DNA from: Candidatus Gastranaerophilales bacterium
GTDB lineage: Bacteria > Cyanobacteriota > Vampirovibrionia > Gastranaerophilales > Gastranaerophilaceae
NCBI GenBank assembly: GCA_944326615.1
Contig: CALVEO010000021.1
Span: forward strand, 1-32,243
DNA length: 32,243 nt
Direction of reading: 5' to 3'
Position 1 is the first letter of the stretch. Every line of letters starts with the position of its first letter. Of the stretch, positions 1 to 6,608 are shown piece by piece. A model generated the notes under the pieces. It did no database searches and was not told where the DNA came from. It worked only from the letters and a program-made list of their open reading frames with translations. A program made the position numbers and the translations under genes.

Positions 1-25
1 AAGCGGACCACTCCAGCCGCCACAT

Positions 26-59
26 GCCCCCTCCCTCGGGGGAGGGCAGGGGAGAGGGT
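26..59. repeat. GC-rich palindromic intergenic repeat, copy 1
   Basis: A pyrimidine block (C5-T-C3) is followed by complementary purine blocks (G5-A-G3 and then G4-AGAG3). In an AT-rich genome this stands out, and the same C-rich/G-rich palindromes recur at 1947-2018 and three times in 3522-3705. The short flank AAGCGGACC at 1-9 also recurs in the repeat-rich gap at 3341. It looks like a dispersed non-coding repeat; no transposase is seen. Confidence 0.55.
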
Positions 60-221
60 CATTATCAGAAGAACAGAGGAACAGATTGCAGGAAGGCAGG
101 CTGAATAAAGAAGCTATTTTAGTGCGCAGCACCGATAACAGCTTGACCTCCTGACCTCCGGTCTTCCGTCTGCTATATAACTTACCTATCTTTTTAAATA
201 GTACAAAATCGCAATCCCTTG

Positions 222-272
222 CTATATCTGACTTTTCGGGGGGGGGGCGATTCTCAGCTCAATTCTTTTCAT
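222..272 (-). CDS. short ORF with strong start signals, frame broken at a C10 tract
   Basis: The ATG at 272 is preceded by a perfect Shine-Dalgarno (AGGAGG, plus-strand 281-286, spacing 8) and by a strong promoter (310-338). Translation begins MKRIELRIAPPP and stops after 16 codons, just past a run of ten C (plus-strand G10 at 238-247). If the run held eleven C, the frame would stay open for about 80 further codons to the left edge of the window. The strength of the start signals suggests a real divergently transcribed gene. The homopolymer could be a phase-variation switch, an assembly length error, or a decayed 5' end. The downstream frame runs through repeat-like DNA and no family was recognised. 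Confidence 0.35.
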   Translation of the reverse strand: MKRIELRIAPPPKSQI

Positions 273-309
273 AACTTTTGCCTCCTAAAAATTAAAAAAC
301 TATAAATTT

Positions 310-338
310 ATTATTTACGATTTTTTGTTATTTGTCAA
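310..338 (-). promoter_or_regulatory. predicted sigma70-type promoter for the leftward ORF
   Basis: On the minus strand a TTGACA (plus 333-338) is followed after 17 bases by AATAAT (plus 310-315). It lies about 40 bases upstream of the AGGAGG and ATG at 272. It is back-to-back with the rightward promoter at 341-369. Confidence 0.5.
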
Positions 339-340
339 TA

Positions 341-369
341 TTGCAATTTTATGAAATATTTGTTATAAT
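341..369 (+). promoter_or_regulatory. predicted promoter of the MBL-fold hydrolase gene
   Basis: TTGCAA at 341-346, a 17-base spacer and TATAAT at 364-369. Transcription would start near 376, leaving a leader of about 14 bases with GAGG just before the ATG at 390. The same TTGCAA-17-TATAAT layout precedes rpmI. Confidence 0.6.
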
Positions 370-389
370 ATATATATACTTGAGGAATT

Positions 390-1181
390 ATGGATATAAC
401 TGTTCTTGTTGACAATAATTGTAAAACTAATTACTTTTTACTCGGCGAGCCCGGTTTTTCTGTGCTGCTTGAAAATGATTTCCATAAAGTATTATTTGAC
501 TGCGGTTATAGCGATGCTTTTATAAAAAATGCATATAAATTAGGTCTTGATTTAACTGACGTCAATGAAATTATACTTTCGCATGGGCATAAAGATCATA
601 CAGGCGGTCTTCTTCGTCTTGAATCTTTATATCGTAAAATGCTTATGGCTGGTATAAGTTTGAATTTAAAGACTATTATTACTCATCCTGATGCTTTTGA
701 ACCGAAATTGAATGAAAAGTCTGAAAATGTCGGCTTCCCCGGAGATGCAAGTAAATTGTGCGATATTTTTGATGTGGAATACTCAAGAGAACCACGTTGG
801 ATTACACCTAAACTGTTGTTTTTAGGAGAAATTCCTAAGTATTTTAATACTGATTATAAATATAAAGATGAAACAGTTCTTGTTTATAAAGGAGAAAATG
901 GTCTTATAATTATTGCTGGCTGTTGCCATATGGGAATTCCGAATATTTTTGAATATGCAAAAAAAGTTACCGGAGAACCGCGTATTGATACCTTTATTGG
1001 CGGTATATATCTTGCTAATAAAACAGAATATAAAATACGTGAACTTGGTATTTATTTGCGAGATTTAAATATTAAAAACTTTTACCCATGTCATTGCTGT
1101 GATTTGAATGCAAAAATTGTTCTTTCTGAATATGTAAAAATTAAAGAAGTTTTTTCAGGATTAAGGATTAACATTGATTAA
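390..1181 (+). CDS. MBL-fold metallo-hydrolase
   Basis: A 263-residue protein of the metallo-beta-lactamase fold. The metal-binding motif HxHxDH is present at residues 65-70 (SHGHKDHTGG). Further ligand candidates are the His of AGCCHMGIPN in the second half and the C-terminal PCHCCDLN, which sits where related proteins have a conserved HC(T/S)G element. Overall layout resembles the subfamily often annotated as 7,8-dihydropterin-6-methyl-4-(beta-D-ribofuranosyl)aminobenzene-5'-phosphate synthase, but that name rests on archaeal relatives and the substrate here is unknown. There is no signal peptide, so it is probably cytoplasmic. It has its own promoter; the ribosomal genes downstream have a separate one. 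Confidence 0.8.
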   Translation: MDITVLVDNNCKTNYFLLGEPGFSVLLENDFHKVLFDCGYSDAFIKNAYKLGLDLTDVNEIILSHGHKDHTGGLLRLESLYRKMLMAGISLNLKTIITHPDAFEPKLNEKSENVGFPGDASKLCDIFDVEYSREPRWITPKLLFLGEIPKYFNTDYKYKDETVLVYKGENGLIIIAGCCHMGIPNIFEYAKKVTGEPRIDTFIGGIYLANKTEYKIRELGIYLRDLNIKNFYPCHCCDLNAKIVLSEYVKIKEVFSGLRINID

Positions 1182-1199
1182 TTAATTTTAACAATTCGC

Positions 1200-1228
1200 T
1201 TGCAAATCAATATTTTACGTAATATAAT
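1200..1228 (+). promoter_or_regulatory. predicted promoter of rpmI-rplT
   Basis: TTGCAA at 1200-1205, 17-base spacer, TATAAT at 1223-1228. A start near 1235 would give a leader of about 75 bases before rpmI. Confidence 0.6.
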
Positions 1229-1248
1229 TGTTACGCAAAAGTTTTATG

Positions 1249-1296
1249 GCTTTGGTATGCCAAAAGCTTTTATGGAAACATAACAGTGCAATGCAC
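1249..1296 (+). promoter_or_regulatory. possible structured leader of rpmI-rplT
   Basis: The leader holds a 7-bp stem-loop (GCTTTGG at 1249-1255 with CCaAAAGC at 1260-1267, one bulged base). It also holds an inverted repeat GTGCA/TGCAC at 1286-1296, followed by AGAGGA before the ATG. In other bacteria this operon is controlled by L20 binding its own leader RNA. Whether this leader does the same cannot be told from one sequence. Confidence 0.3.
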
Positions 1297-1310
1297 AGAA
1301 AGAGGACAAA

Positions 1311-1520
1311 ATGCCAAAAATGAAAACACACAAGTCTGCTGCAAAACGTTATAAAGTTACTGCAACAGGCAAAATCGTTAGAAGACAGGCTGGTATAGGC
1401 CACTTACTTCAACACAAATCTGCTTCCAGAAAACGCAGAATTTTCAAAATGATTTCAATTTCTGAATCACATTTCAAATTGATTTCTAAAGAGTTACCCT
1501 ACAGAAAGTATGCAAGATAG
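1311..1520 (+). CDS. rpmI: 50S ribosomal protein L35 (bL35)
   Basis: A 69-residue basic protein starting MPKMKTHKSAAKR, the classic bL35 N-terminus, with the conserved HLLQHKS and Arg/Lys-rich segment that contacts 23S rRNA. Length is normal for the family (about 65 residues). An AGAGGA Shine-Dalgarno precedes the ATG. It is followed after 11 bases by rplT, the usual pairing. The infC gene, which often heads this operon, is not upstream; its place is taken by an MBL-fold hydrolase gene and a dedicated promoter. Confidence 0.96.
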   Translation: MPKMKTHKSAAKRYKVTATGKIVRRQAGIGHLLQHKSASRKRRIFKMISISESHFKLISKELPYRKYAR

Positions 1521-1531
1521 GAGGCAGGTAA

Positions 1532-1882
1532 ATGAGAGTAAAACGTGGTAATGTATTACGCAAAAGACATAAAAAAATATTAAAATTAGCTAAAGGCTTT
1601 ATTGGTGCAAGAAGCAGAATATTTAAAGTTGCTAATATTGCCGTTATGAAAGCTTTAAAATATGCTTACAGAGACAGACGTACTACAAAACGTAATATGC
1701 GTCGTTTGTGGATTGTAAGAATTAATGCTGCAGTTAGAGAACGCGGCATGAGCTATTCAAGATTTGTTAACGCATGCAAAAAAGCTAATATTACTGTTAA
1801 CAGAAAAATGCTTGCTGATATGGCAGTTAGAGATCCTGAAGCATTTTCTGTTGTTTTTGAAGCTGCAAATGCTGTAAAATAG
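1532..1882 (+). CDS. rplT: 50S ribosomal protein L20 (bL20)
   Basis: A 116-residue protein beginning [18 protein letters not shown] with the family hallmarks [18 protein letters not shown] and [11 protein letters not shown]. These make up the long N-terminal rRNA-binding helix and the globular C-terminal domain. L20 is an early assembly protein of the large subunit and in several bacteria represses its own operon. A GGAGG Shine-Dalgarno lies between the rpmI stop and this ATG. A strong terminator follows. Confidence 0.97.
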   Translation: MRVKRGNVLRKRHKKILKLAKGFIGARSRIFKVANIAVMKALKYAYRDRRTTKRNMRRLWIVRINAAVRERGMSYSRFVNACKKANITVNRKMLADMAVRDPEAFSVVFEAANAVK

Positions 1883-1903
1883 TTTTAATATTTGATTATA
1901 TTC

Positions 1904-1937
1904 AAAAAAGGACTCCGTTTAGGCGGGGTTCTTTTTT
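1904..1937 (+). terminator. Rho-independent terminator of rpmI-rplT
   Basis: A 14-bp stem (left arm 1904-1917, right arm 1924-1937, including two or three G-T pairs) with loop TTTAGG, ending in a run of six T. It sits 21 bases after the rplT stop. Confidence 0.9.
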
Positions 1938-1946
1938 ATGTATTTT

Positions 1947-2018
1947 TCCTCCCCTCCCCATTTTGTGAGGGACACGCGTGTATTTCCCTCTCTTGGGAGA
2001 GGGAGTAAGGGAGAGGGT
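1947..2018. repeat. GC-rich palindromic intergenic repeat, copy 2
   Basis: Contains perfect 8-bp arms TCCCTCTC (1985-1992) and GAGAGGGA (1997-2004) around TTGG. A C-rich block lies at 1947-1959 and a second GGGAGAGGG at 2010-2017. Same family as 26-59. The rest of the gap (2019-2177) shows no further gene. Confidence 0.55.
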
Positions 2019-2116
2019 AATAATAAGATCCTGAAACAAGTTCGCTATGGCGATATTGATTTTTTAGCGATAAAGCAGCATATGATTTTACATTTCTTAA
2101 TAAAAAAGTAAATTTT

Positions 2117-2172
2117 TTTCTCCAAAAATACTTTATATATATGTAAAGGTTAGGTTAATAATTTTGGAGAAA
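2117..2172 (+). promoter_or_regulatory. possible hairpin masking the ribosome-binding site of the next gene
   Basis: Eleven bases at 2117-2127 (ending CTCCAAAA) are the exact reverse complement of 2162-2172 (TTTTGGAGAAA). The right arm contains the GGAG Shine-Dalgarno of the gene starting at 2178. If transcription begins upstream of 2117, the ribosome-binding site would be paired. The loop of 34 bases is AT-rich and holds a TATATAT stretch that might instead be a -10 element, in which case the left arm would not be transcribed. Confidence 0.3.
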
Positions 2173-2177
2173 TTTTT

Positions 2178-2681
2178 ATGATCGGTGATAATTTTAATGT
2201 ACCGATAATGTATCAGGATCTTGCAAATAGTGCAATGGGACCGCTGAATATGCCTTTTGGCGGTATGATAGGTGCTGGAATTTCGTATGGTTACAATACT
2301 TCATACCTCGGTGGTGTTCAAATGCAGCGGCAGCCGGATAAAGATAAACTTGTTATTCAAAATCAAAAAGAAAATGAAGATAAAAATACATTAAAAATAG
2401 CTCTAGGTGTTTTAGCATTAGCCGCAGGACTGGGGTGTATTCCGATTGTCAGAAAAGGGATTAAAAAAGCCGGAGGTGTTATTCCTTATTTAAAGAATTT
2501 ATGGAAAGGCAATAATACTTCAGTTATGACAAAAATTAAAAACTGGTTTTCTGCAACGGGAAAATCTATAAAAAAAGGTGCTTATAATGTAACAGTAAGA
2601 CCGGCTAAAGCAATAGGGCGCGGATTTAAAAAATTAGGCAGCGGAATAATAAATAAATTTAATAGTTCCCCTAATCACTAG
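2178..2681 (+). CDS. unknown protein with one membrane segment and a cationic C-terminal half
   Basis: A 167-residue protein with no family recognised. The first 50 residues are Gly/Met/Tyr-rich and probably disordered. Residues 72-91 form a hydrophobic segment (LKIALGVLALAAGLGCIPIV). The remainder is strongly basic with amphipathic helices (KGIKKAG, KIKNWFSATGKSIKKG, GRGFKKLGSG). No signal peptide is seen. It has GGAGAAA before the ATG and its own terminator, so it is monocistronic. The hydrophobic-segment-plus-disorder style recurs in other accessory proteins of this window (15241, 19985). Function unknown; a membrane-associated or exported protein is a guess. Confidence 0.7.
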   Translation: MIGDNFNVPIMYQDLANSAMGPLNMPFGGMIGAGISYGYNTSYLGGVQMQRQPDKDKLVIQNQKENEDKNTLKIALGVLALAAGLGCIPIVRKGIKKAGGVIPYLKNLWKGNNTSVMTKIKNWFSATGKSIKKGAYNVTVRPAKAIGRGFKKLGSGIINKFNSSPNH

Positions 2682-2705
2682 TTAATATACAACCCCCAAC
2701 AATAC

Positions 2706-2737
2706 AAGTGCAGGATATTTTGTTCTGCACTTTTCCT
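2706..2737 (+). terminator. Rho-independent terminator
   Basis: An 8-bp stem AAGTGCAG (2706-2713) and CTGCACTT (2725-2732), followed by T-rich sequence, 25 bases after the stop of the preceding gene. Confidence 0.65.
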
Positions 2738-2748
2738 CATGTTATAAT
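2720..2748 (+). promoter_or_regulatory. predicted promoter of the YajQ-family gene
   Basis: TTGTTC at 2720-2725, 17 bases, TATAAT at 2743-2748. The -35 element lies in the loop of the preceding terminator. Confidence 0.5.
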
Positions 2749-2789
2749 TAATAAAAATAGTCAGTTATTAAAAATAAGGAGGGCAAAAG

Positions 2790-3290
2790 ATGGCTAAAGA
2801 TTGTAGTTTTGATGTTGTTTCGGAATTTGACAGACAGGAGCTTGTAAATGCTGTAGATCAGGTGAAGCGCGATGTTGCATCCCGTTTTGACTTGAAAGAT
2901 TCCGGCTCTTCTGTTGAACTTGAGGCAGATAAAACAATTACCATAACCACAAGCGATGAGATGAAATTAAAAAATATCAATGATATTCTTCAATCAAAAC
3001 TTGTCAAACGTAATTTGAGTATAAGAATATTAGATCCTCAGCCTGTAGAGAATGCTCTTGGCGGAAAAGTACGGCAGGTTTTTAAATTAAGAAAAGGTCT
3101 GACTCAAGAGCTTGCCAAAAAAATTGTTGCCGATATTAAAGATTCTAAAAAGAAAGTTCAGGCATCAATTCAAGGTGATCAGGTAAGAGTGTCAGGCAAG
3201 GATAAGGATGATTTACAAGAAATTATAAGACTTTTACGTTCTAATGAAGAAAAGTATGATTATCCGCTTCAGTTTACGAACTATAGATAA
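2790..3290 (+). CDS. yajQ: YajQ-family nucleotide-binding protein
   Basis: A 166-residue protein, normal length for YajQ. It opens with the family signature CSFDVVSEFDRQELVNAVDQ and has the alternating beta-strand/helix layout of two ferredoxin-like domains. Its end, KYDYPLQFTNYR, is characteristic of the family. Known members bind nucleotides; a Xanthomonas member binds cyclic di-GMP and acts with a transcription factor. Whether this one senses cyclic di-GMP is inference. An excellent Shine-Dalgarno (AAGGAGG) precedes the ATG. It is cytoplasmic and appears to be transcribed alone. Confidence 0.93.
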   Translation: MAKDCSFDVVSEFDRQELVNAVDQVKRDVASRFDLKDSGSSVELEADKTITITTSDEMKLKNINDILQSKLVKRNLSIRILDPQPVENALGGKVRQVFKLRKGLTQELAKKIVADIKDSKKKVQASIQGDQVRVSGKDKDDLQEIIRLLRSNEEKYDYPLQFTNYR

Positions 3291-3297
3291 TTCTTTA

Positions 3298-3324
3298 GGA
3301 AAACTCCCGCCAAAAAGACGGGAG
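3298..3324 (-). terminator. possible minus-strand terminator beyond the chimeric pilin gene
   Basis: CTCCCG (3304-3309) and CGGGAG (3319-3324) form a 6-bp GC stem. Read on the minus strand it is followed by TTTTCC. It would stop leftward transcripts before they run antisense into the YajQ gene. There is no T-run on the plus strand. Confidence 0.4.
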
Positions 3325-3337
3325 AAGGAATGAAAGT

Positions 3338-3456
3338 TAAGCGGACCGCGTAATCCAACACAAGCGGATGTTACGCTTTGCGCTTATCTTTAGTTAAGAC
3401 AAAATAAGATTATGCAAAACATAGATAGCGGGTTAAGCGGCACGCTTATCTTTAGT
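3338..3456. repeat. imperfect direct repeat in the non-coding gap
   Basis: GTTAAGCGG occurs at 3338 and 3432, and the 14-mer CGCTTATCTTTAGT occurs at 3381-3394 and 3443-3456. Both parts of a composite unit are therefore duplicated. No open reading frame of note lies in 3291-3732. Confidence 0.5.
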
Positions 3457-3521
3457 ATGAAAGTTTTTAGAGGGTAAGAAGATAGGAGGGTAAGCCTTTT
3501 ACAGTAAAAGATTTACCTTTT

Positions 3522-3705
3522 ACTCCCCTCTCCCCAGCCCTCCCCCCCTAGTGAGGGAGCGTTAACTTTTAATTGTCAAGGTACAATTGCTTCCTTCCCT
3601 GGATAGGGAAGGATAGGATGGGTTGCTAATTATTTATTGACATTTAAAATTATTACCCACCCCTTCCCCTCCCTAATAAGGGAGGTGGGAGCGTGCCGCT
3701 CCACC
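3522..3705. repeat. cluster of GC-rich palindromic repeats
   Basis: Three hairpin-forming elements: a C-rich/G-rich palindrome with a C7 run at 3522-3560; perfect 9-bp arms TCCTTCCCT (3592-3600) and AGGGAAGGA (3605-3613); and CCTCCCT/AGGGAGG arms inside CCCACC/GGTGGG at about 3657-3690, followed by a GTGGGAGCG/CGCTCCAC hairpin. None has the T-run of a terminator. They match the family seen at 26-59 and 1947-2018. Confidence 0.55.
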
Positions 3706-3732
3706 CATCACATTGTGTTTTGGCATAGAGCA

Positions 3733-5676
3733 TTACTTGATTTTTGCTTCTAATTGCTCTATGCGTTTCTCAAGTTCATTAATACGTTTTTCCTGTGCCT
3801 GATACTTAATATCAAGTTCTTTTATTGCATTTATCACTGCATAGAACATGTCTTCCATGCGAATAGTCAAAAATCCGTCGACTCCTTTTTTTACAGCATC
3901 TGGAAAGACTTTTTGTAAGTCCTGTGCGATTATGCCGACACGTGGCGTTTTTCTTTCATCATTTTTAAACGTATAGTTAAATACTCTCAACAGTCTGATT
4001 TTATCAAGACCTGATGTAAATTCCTTTCCAACATTTTTTAGGCGCCGATCACTTGCAATTCTATTGCCTCCAACGTATAAGTCTCCCGGGATTTTAACAT
4101 TAACAGCAGCATTGCGTCCAAGAACAATTACATCGTTTTCAGAGCTTTTTCCGCTGATGCACACACTGTCTCTACCAGTGCATTCAGCATAGCGGCCTAT
4201 TGCAATAGAATTACTTCCGGTTGCTTTAGCTTGTCTCCCTATAGCTATAGATTCATTGTTTGTAGCTTGCGGCTCCCATCCTATTGCAACGGATTGATCT
4301 CCAGATGCAATTGAGTTAAGTCCGATAGCAATTGAAGAATTATTTTCAGAGTTTGATTTTGCAGAGCTTCCTATTGCTATACTTCTTGAACCAGATGCTT
4401 CTGCGTCAGGGCCTATAGAAATACCTCTGAAAGATGTAGACTTTGCGTTAGCCCCTAATGCGATATCATGTCCGCCTGAGGCTTCTGCTTTATATCCAAA
4501 AGCAGCGGAATATGAGCTATTAACGTTTGCCTGGTTTCCTATGGCTATTGAAACTCCAGCATTTTCGCCAATTTTTGCATTATAACCTATAGCTGTACCT
4601 GATGATAATGTTTCAGCTTTTTGACCTATAGCAATGGAGCTGTATTCAGAAGTTTTAGCATTATCTCCTATAGCTATAGAGCCGTAATTAAGAGTGCTGG
4701 CAGATGAACCTATTGCTATAGAATTTCTTGAATTTACATTAGATGTGCTGCCCATGGCTATTGATTTGTAAGCGTTAACATTTGCTGATGGGCCAATAGC
4801 TATTGAGTCATACTCACTAACATTTGCCGATGGGCCTATGGCTATTGAGTCATACTTGCTAACATTTGCAGATGAACCTATGGCTATTGAGTCATGGCCT
4901 GCTGCTATGGTTTGATTATTATTGTTAGTATAGGTTCCTGTACCGATTGCTATTGATTTTTCTGCTGAAGCTCTTGAAAAACTTCCAATTGCAATAGTCC
5001 CATTTGAAGGGGTAATTTCATTATTTGCATATAAGCCCAATGCTATACTATGATTAGCTGTTGATGAATTATTTAAAGCAAAGTTACCGATTGCGATATT
5101 ATCTGTTCCTTCGGTATTACCCTGTAATGAATTTGCTCCAATTGCCACATTGCCGCTGCCTGTTGTGTTCGAGTTTAAGGTATTGGAACCTATAGCGGTA
5201 TTTAAGCTGCCACTCTGATTTGAGGCTATGGCATTATAACCGATGGCAGTGTTATCGTCGCCTTCGGTATTATTTTTTAAGGCATCTATGCCTACGGTTG
5301 TATTACGTTCACTATTATCATTCGGACGGGTATTGCTTAAATATAAGTTATTTTTTTGGTCCAAACTCAAGCGGCCCAGGATAGATGCACCCTGTTTAAA
5401 TAAAATATGGCTGAAACTACTTTCGTCAGCTACATTGATTAGTAACTTGGTATCTGCATCATCGGCGGTTGTGTCGTGCTGGCCGATCAATGCTACCTGC
5501 TGTTCACCCGCGCCAAAATACGCATCTGACCCGTTCGTTGAATAGCGCCAGGGTGATGAATAATCCGATTTGTTACGTGTTGTCATTACCGGTGCCATTG
5601 CCGCTAAAATGATACTCATGATTAACATCACGACCATCATTTCTGCAAGTGTAAAACCTTTTTTAATCTTAAACAT
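3733..5676 (-). CDS. pilin-like / YadA-head repeat / peptidase S74 chimeric surface protein
   Basis: A 647-residue protein built of three modules. Residues 1-30 are a type IV prepilin N-terminus: basic leader ending in Gly7, then FTLAE with the +5 Glu, and a hydrophobic helix. Residues about 127-515 are some two dozen degenerate repeats of the 14-residue SIAIG-x-x-A type found in the left-handed beta-roll heads of trimeric autotransporter adhesins. Residues 542-647 are an intramolecular-chaperone (peptidase S74) domain starting SDRRLK, with the Ser542/Lys547 pair expected for autocleavage, later GIIAQDLQKVFPDAV, and a C-terminal coiled coil. Known S74 domains help tail spikes and the eukaryotic factor MYRF trimerise and then cut themselves off. 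A trimeric fibre anchored or exported through a type II secretion/type IV pilus-like route is the inference. Start has GGGAG and a perfect promoter. Confidence 0.85.
   Translation of the reverse strand: MFKIKKGFTLAEMMVVMLIMSIILAAMAPVMTTRNKSDYSSPWRYSTNGSDAYFGAGEQQVALIGQHDTTADDADTKLLINVADESSFSHILFKQGASILGRLSLDQKNNLYLSNTRPNDNSERNTTVGIDALKNNTEGDDNTAIGYNAIASNQSGSLNTAIGSNTLNSNTTGSGNVAIGANSLQGNTEGTDNIAIGNFALNNSSTANHSIALGLYANNEITPSNGTIAIGSFSRASAEKSIAIGTGTYTNNNNQTIAAGHDSIAIGSSANVSKYDSIAIGPSANVSEYDSIAIGPSANVNAYKSIAMGSTSNVNSRNSIAIGSSASTLNYGSIAIGDNAKTSEYSSIAIGQKAETLSSGTAIGYNAKIGENAGVSIAIGNQANVNSSYSAAFGYKAEASGGHDIALGANAKSTSFRGISIGPDAEASGSRSIAIGSSAKSNSENNSSIAIGLNSIASGDQSVAIGWEPQATNNESIAIGRQAKATGSNSIAIGRYAECTGRDSVCISGKSSENDVIVLGRNAAVNVKIPGDLYVGGNRIASDRRLKNVGKEFTSGLDKIRLLRVFNYTFKNDERKTPRVGIIAQDLQKVFPDAVKKGVDGFLTIRMEDMFYAVINAIKELDIKYQAQEKRINELEKRIEQLEAKIK
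4777..4902 (-). repeat. three tandem 42-bp units inside the chimeric pilin gene
   Basis: The word AACATTTGC recurs at 4777, 4819 and 4861 with nearly identical flanks, giving a 42-bp period (14 codons, SIAIGPSANV-type). High nucleotide identity between adjacent units, against divergence elsewhere in the gene, suggests recent duplication or gene conversion. Confidence 0.7.
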
Positions 5677-5711
5677 TATGATACTCCCATAAATTTAATG
5701 TAATTATTTAT

Positions 5712-5740
5712 ATTATATCGTATATAACTTTAATTGTCAA
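5712..5740 (-). promoter_or_regulatory. consensus promoter of the chimeric pilin gene
   Basis: On the minus strand, a perfect TTGACA (plus 5735-5740), exactly 17 bases, and a perfect TATAAT (plus 5712-5717). The start codon lies 35 bases downstream of the -10. Such a strong promoter usually implies a repressor. Confidence 0.75.
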
Positions 5741-5758
5741 TATGAAATATAAAGTTAT
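5724..5758. promoter_or_regulatory. possible operator between the pilin-like gene and the XRE gene
   Basis: A perfect 9-bp inverted repeat, ATAACTTTA at 5724-5732 and TAAAGTTAT at 5750-5758, brackets the -35 box of the pilin-like gene. The neighbouring XRE regulator is the obvious candidate to bind it. This is an inference from position and symmetry. Confidence 0.45.
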
Positions 5759-5809
5759 GCATTATGTTTACTCTTTATTATTTATAAAATAATTTATTAG
5801 GAGTATTAA

Positions 5810-6127
5810 ATGAGTGATTTAAAAAAACTTATAGGTAAAAGGATTCAAAATATAAGAAAATCAAAGGGCTTGACTCAAGAGAAGCTTGCCGAATTAATAA
5901 ATATAGAAACGCCGAGTTTGAGCTATCTGGAGACAGGTAAATATGCTCCTTCAATAGATACATTGCAGAAACTTTCTGAAATATTGAATGTTCAGCCATG
6001 GGAGTTTTATTATTTTTCCGACGTTTCTGATGAACAGAAAAAGGAAGAACTAAATAAAGCTCTGGATAATGATCCAAAGCTTTTGAAAACACTTTATAAT
6101 TTTTACAAATCAATTAGCTATGAGTAA
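5810..6127 (+). CDS. XRE-family helix-turn-helix regulator
   Basis: A 105-residue DNA-binding protein. Residues 10-64 form a Cro/CI-type domain ([20 protein letters not shown], then [20 protein letters not shown]), with the Q-x-x-LA and S-x-x-E-x-G positions intact. The last 40 residues are charged and probably helical, with no ligand domain recognised. AGGAG precedes the ATG by 7 bases. It is divergent from the chimeric pilin gene and shares its control region, so autoregulation and control of that gene are likely but unproven. Its 3' end overlaps the convergent panD by 14 bases. Confidence 0.85.
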   Translation: MSDLKKLIGKRIQNIRKSKGLTQEKLAELINIETPSLSYLETGKYAPSIDTLQKLSEILNVQPWEFYYFSDVSDEQKKEELNKALDNDPKLLKTLYNFYKSISYE

Positions 6128-6467
6128 TTTTGTTGTTATCATCAACAATAACAATTGTCGGTTTGTAGTTTTCCATTTCTTCCGGATTGTAAAGTCCGTA
6201 AGCAATAATAATAACTTTATCACCCGGCTGGACTTTTCTTGCCGCAGCACCGTTCAGGCAAATCATTCCTGAATCCGCTTTTCCTTTAATAACGTACGTA
6301 TGAAATCTTTCGCCGTTATTAATATCTAAAATATCAACTTTTTGCCATTCTTTTATTTTAGAAGCTTTCATAAGCGTTTCGTCAATTGTAATTGAACCGA
6401 CATAATTAAGATTTGCATCTGTTACTGTAGCTCTGTGTATTTTAGAACTTATAAATTCCTGCAGCAT
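6114..6467 (-). CDS. panD: aspartate 1-decarboxylase
   Basis: A 117-residue pyruvoyl-dependent enzyme making beta-alanine from L-aspartate for pantothenate and coenzyme A synthesis. The self-processing site is present: Gly24-Ser25 in YVGSITID, where cleavage generates the pyruvoyl group. [12 protein letters not shown] and [13 protein letters not shown] are typical of the family, and the length is normal (115-126 residues). GAGG lies 7 bases before the ATG. No panB or panC is next to it; it sits alone between the XRE gene (overlapping tail to tail) and the terminator of the GH13 operon. Confidence 0.95.
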   Translation of the reverse strand: MLQEFISSKIHRATVTDANLNYVGSITIDETLMKASKIKEWQKVDILDINNGERFHTYVIKGKADSGMICLNGAAARKVQPGDKVIIIAYGLYNPEEMENYKPTIVIVDDNNKITHS

Positions 6468-6528
6468 ATTTATACCTCGTTTTTTGCTAATTTATATCCC
6501 GCCCGAATATTTTAATTCAAACATAAAA

Positions 6529-6578
6529 AAAAATCAAAAATCACACAACAGCTGTTAATTAATATTAACAACTGTTGT
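6529..6578 (-). terminator. terminator of the GH13 operon
   Basis: 15-bp arms at 6545-6559 and 6564-6578 (ACAACAG...TTAAT and its complement, one mismatch) around TAAT. On the minus strand this is followed by a long T-rich tract (plus-strand A-run at 6529-6540). It lies 31 bases past the GH13 stop codon. Confidence 0.75.
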
Positions 6579-6608
6579 ATTTCTGGTTTATTTAATGTGC
6601 CTTCTTAT

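Noticed and set aside
3522..3705. GC-rich hairpins as terminators of the pilin-like gene
   Set aside because: None is followed by a T-run in the right direction, and the same elements occur away from gene ends.
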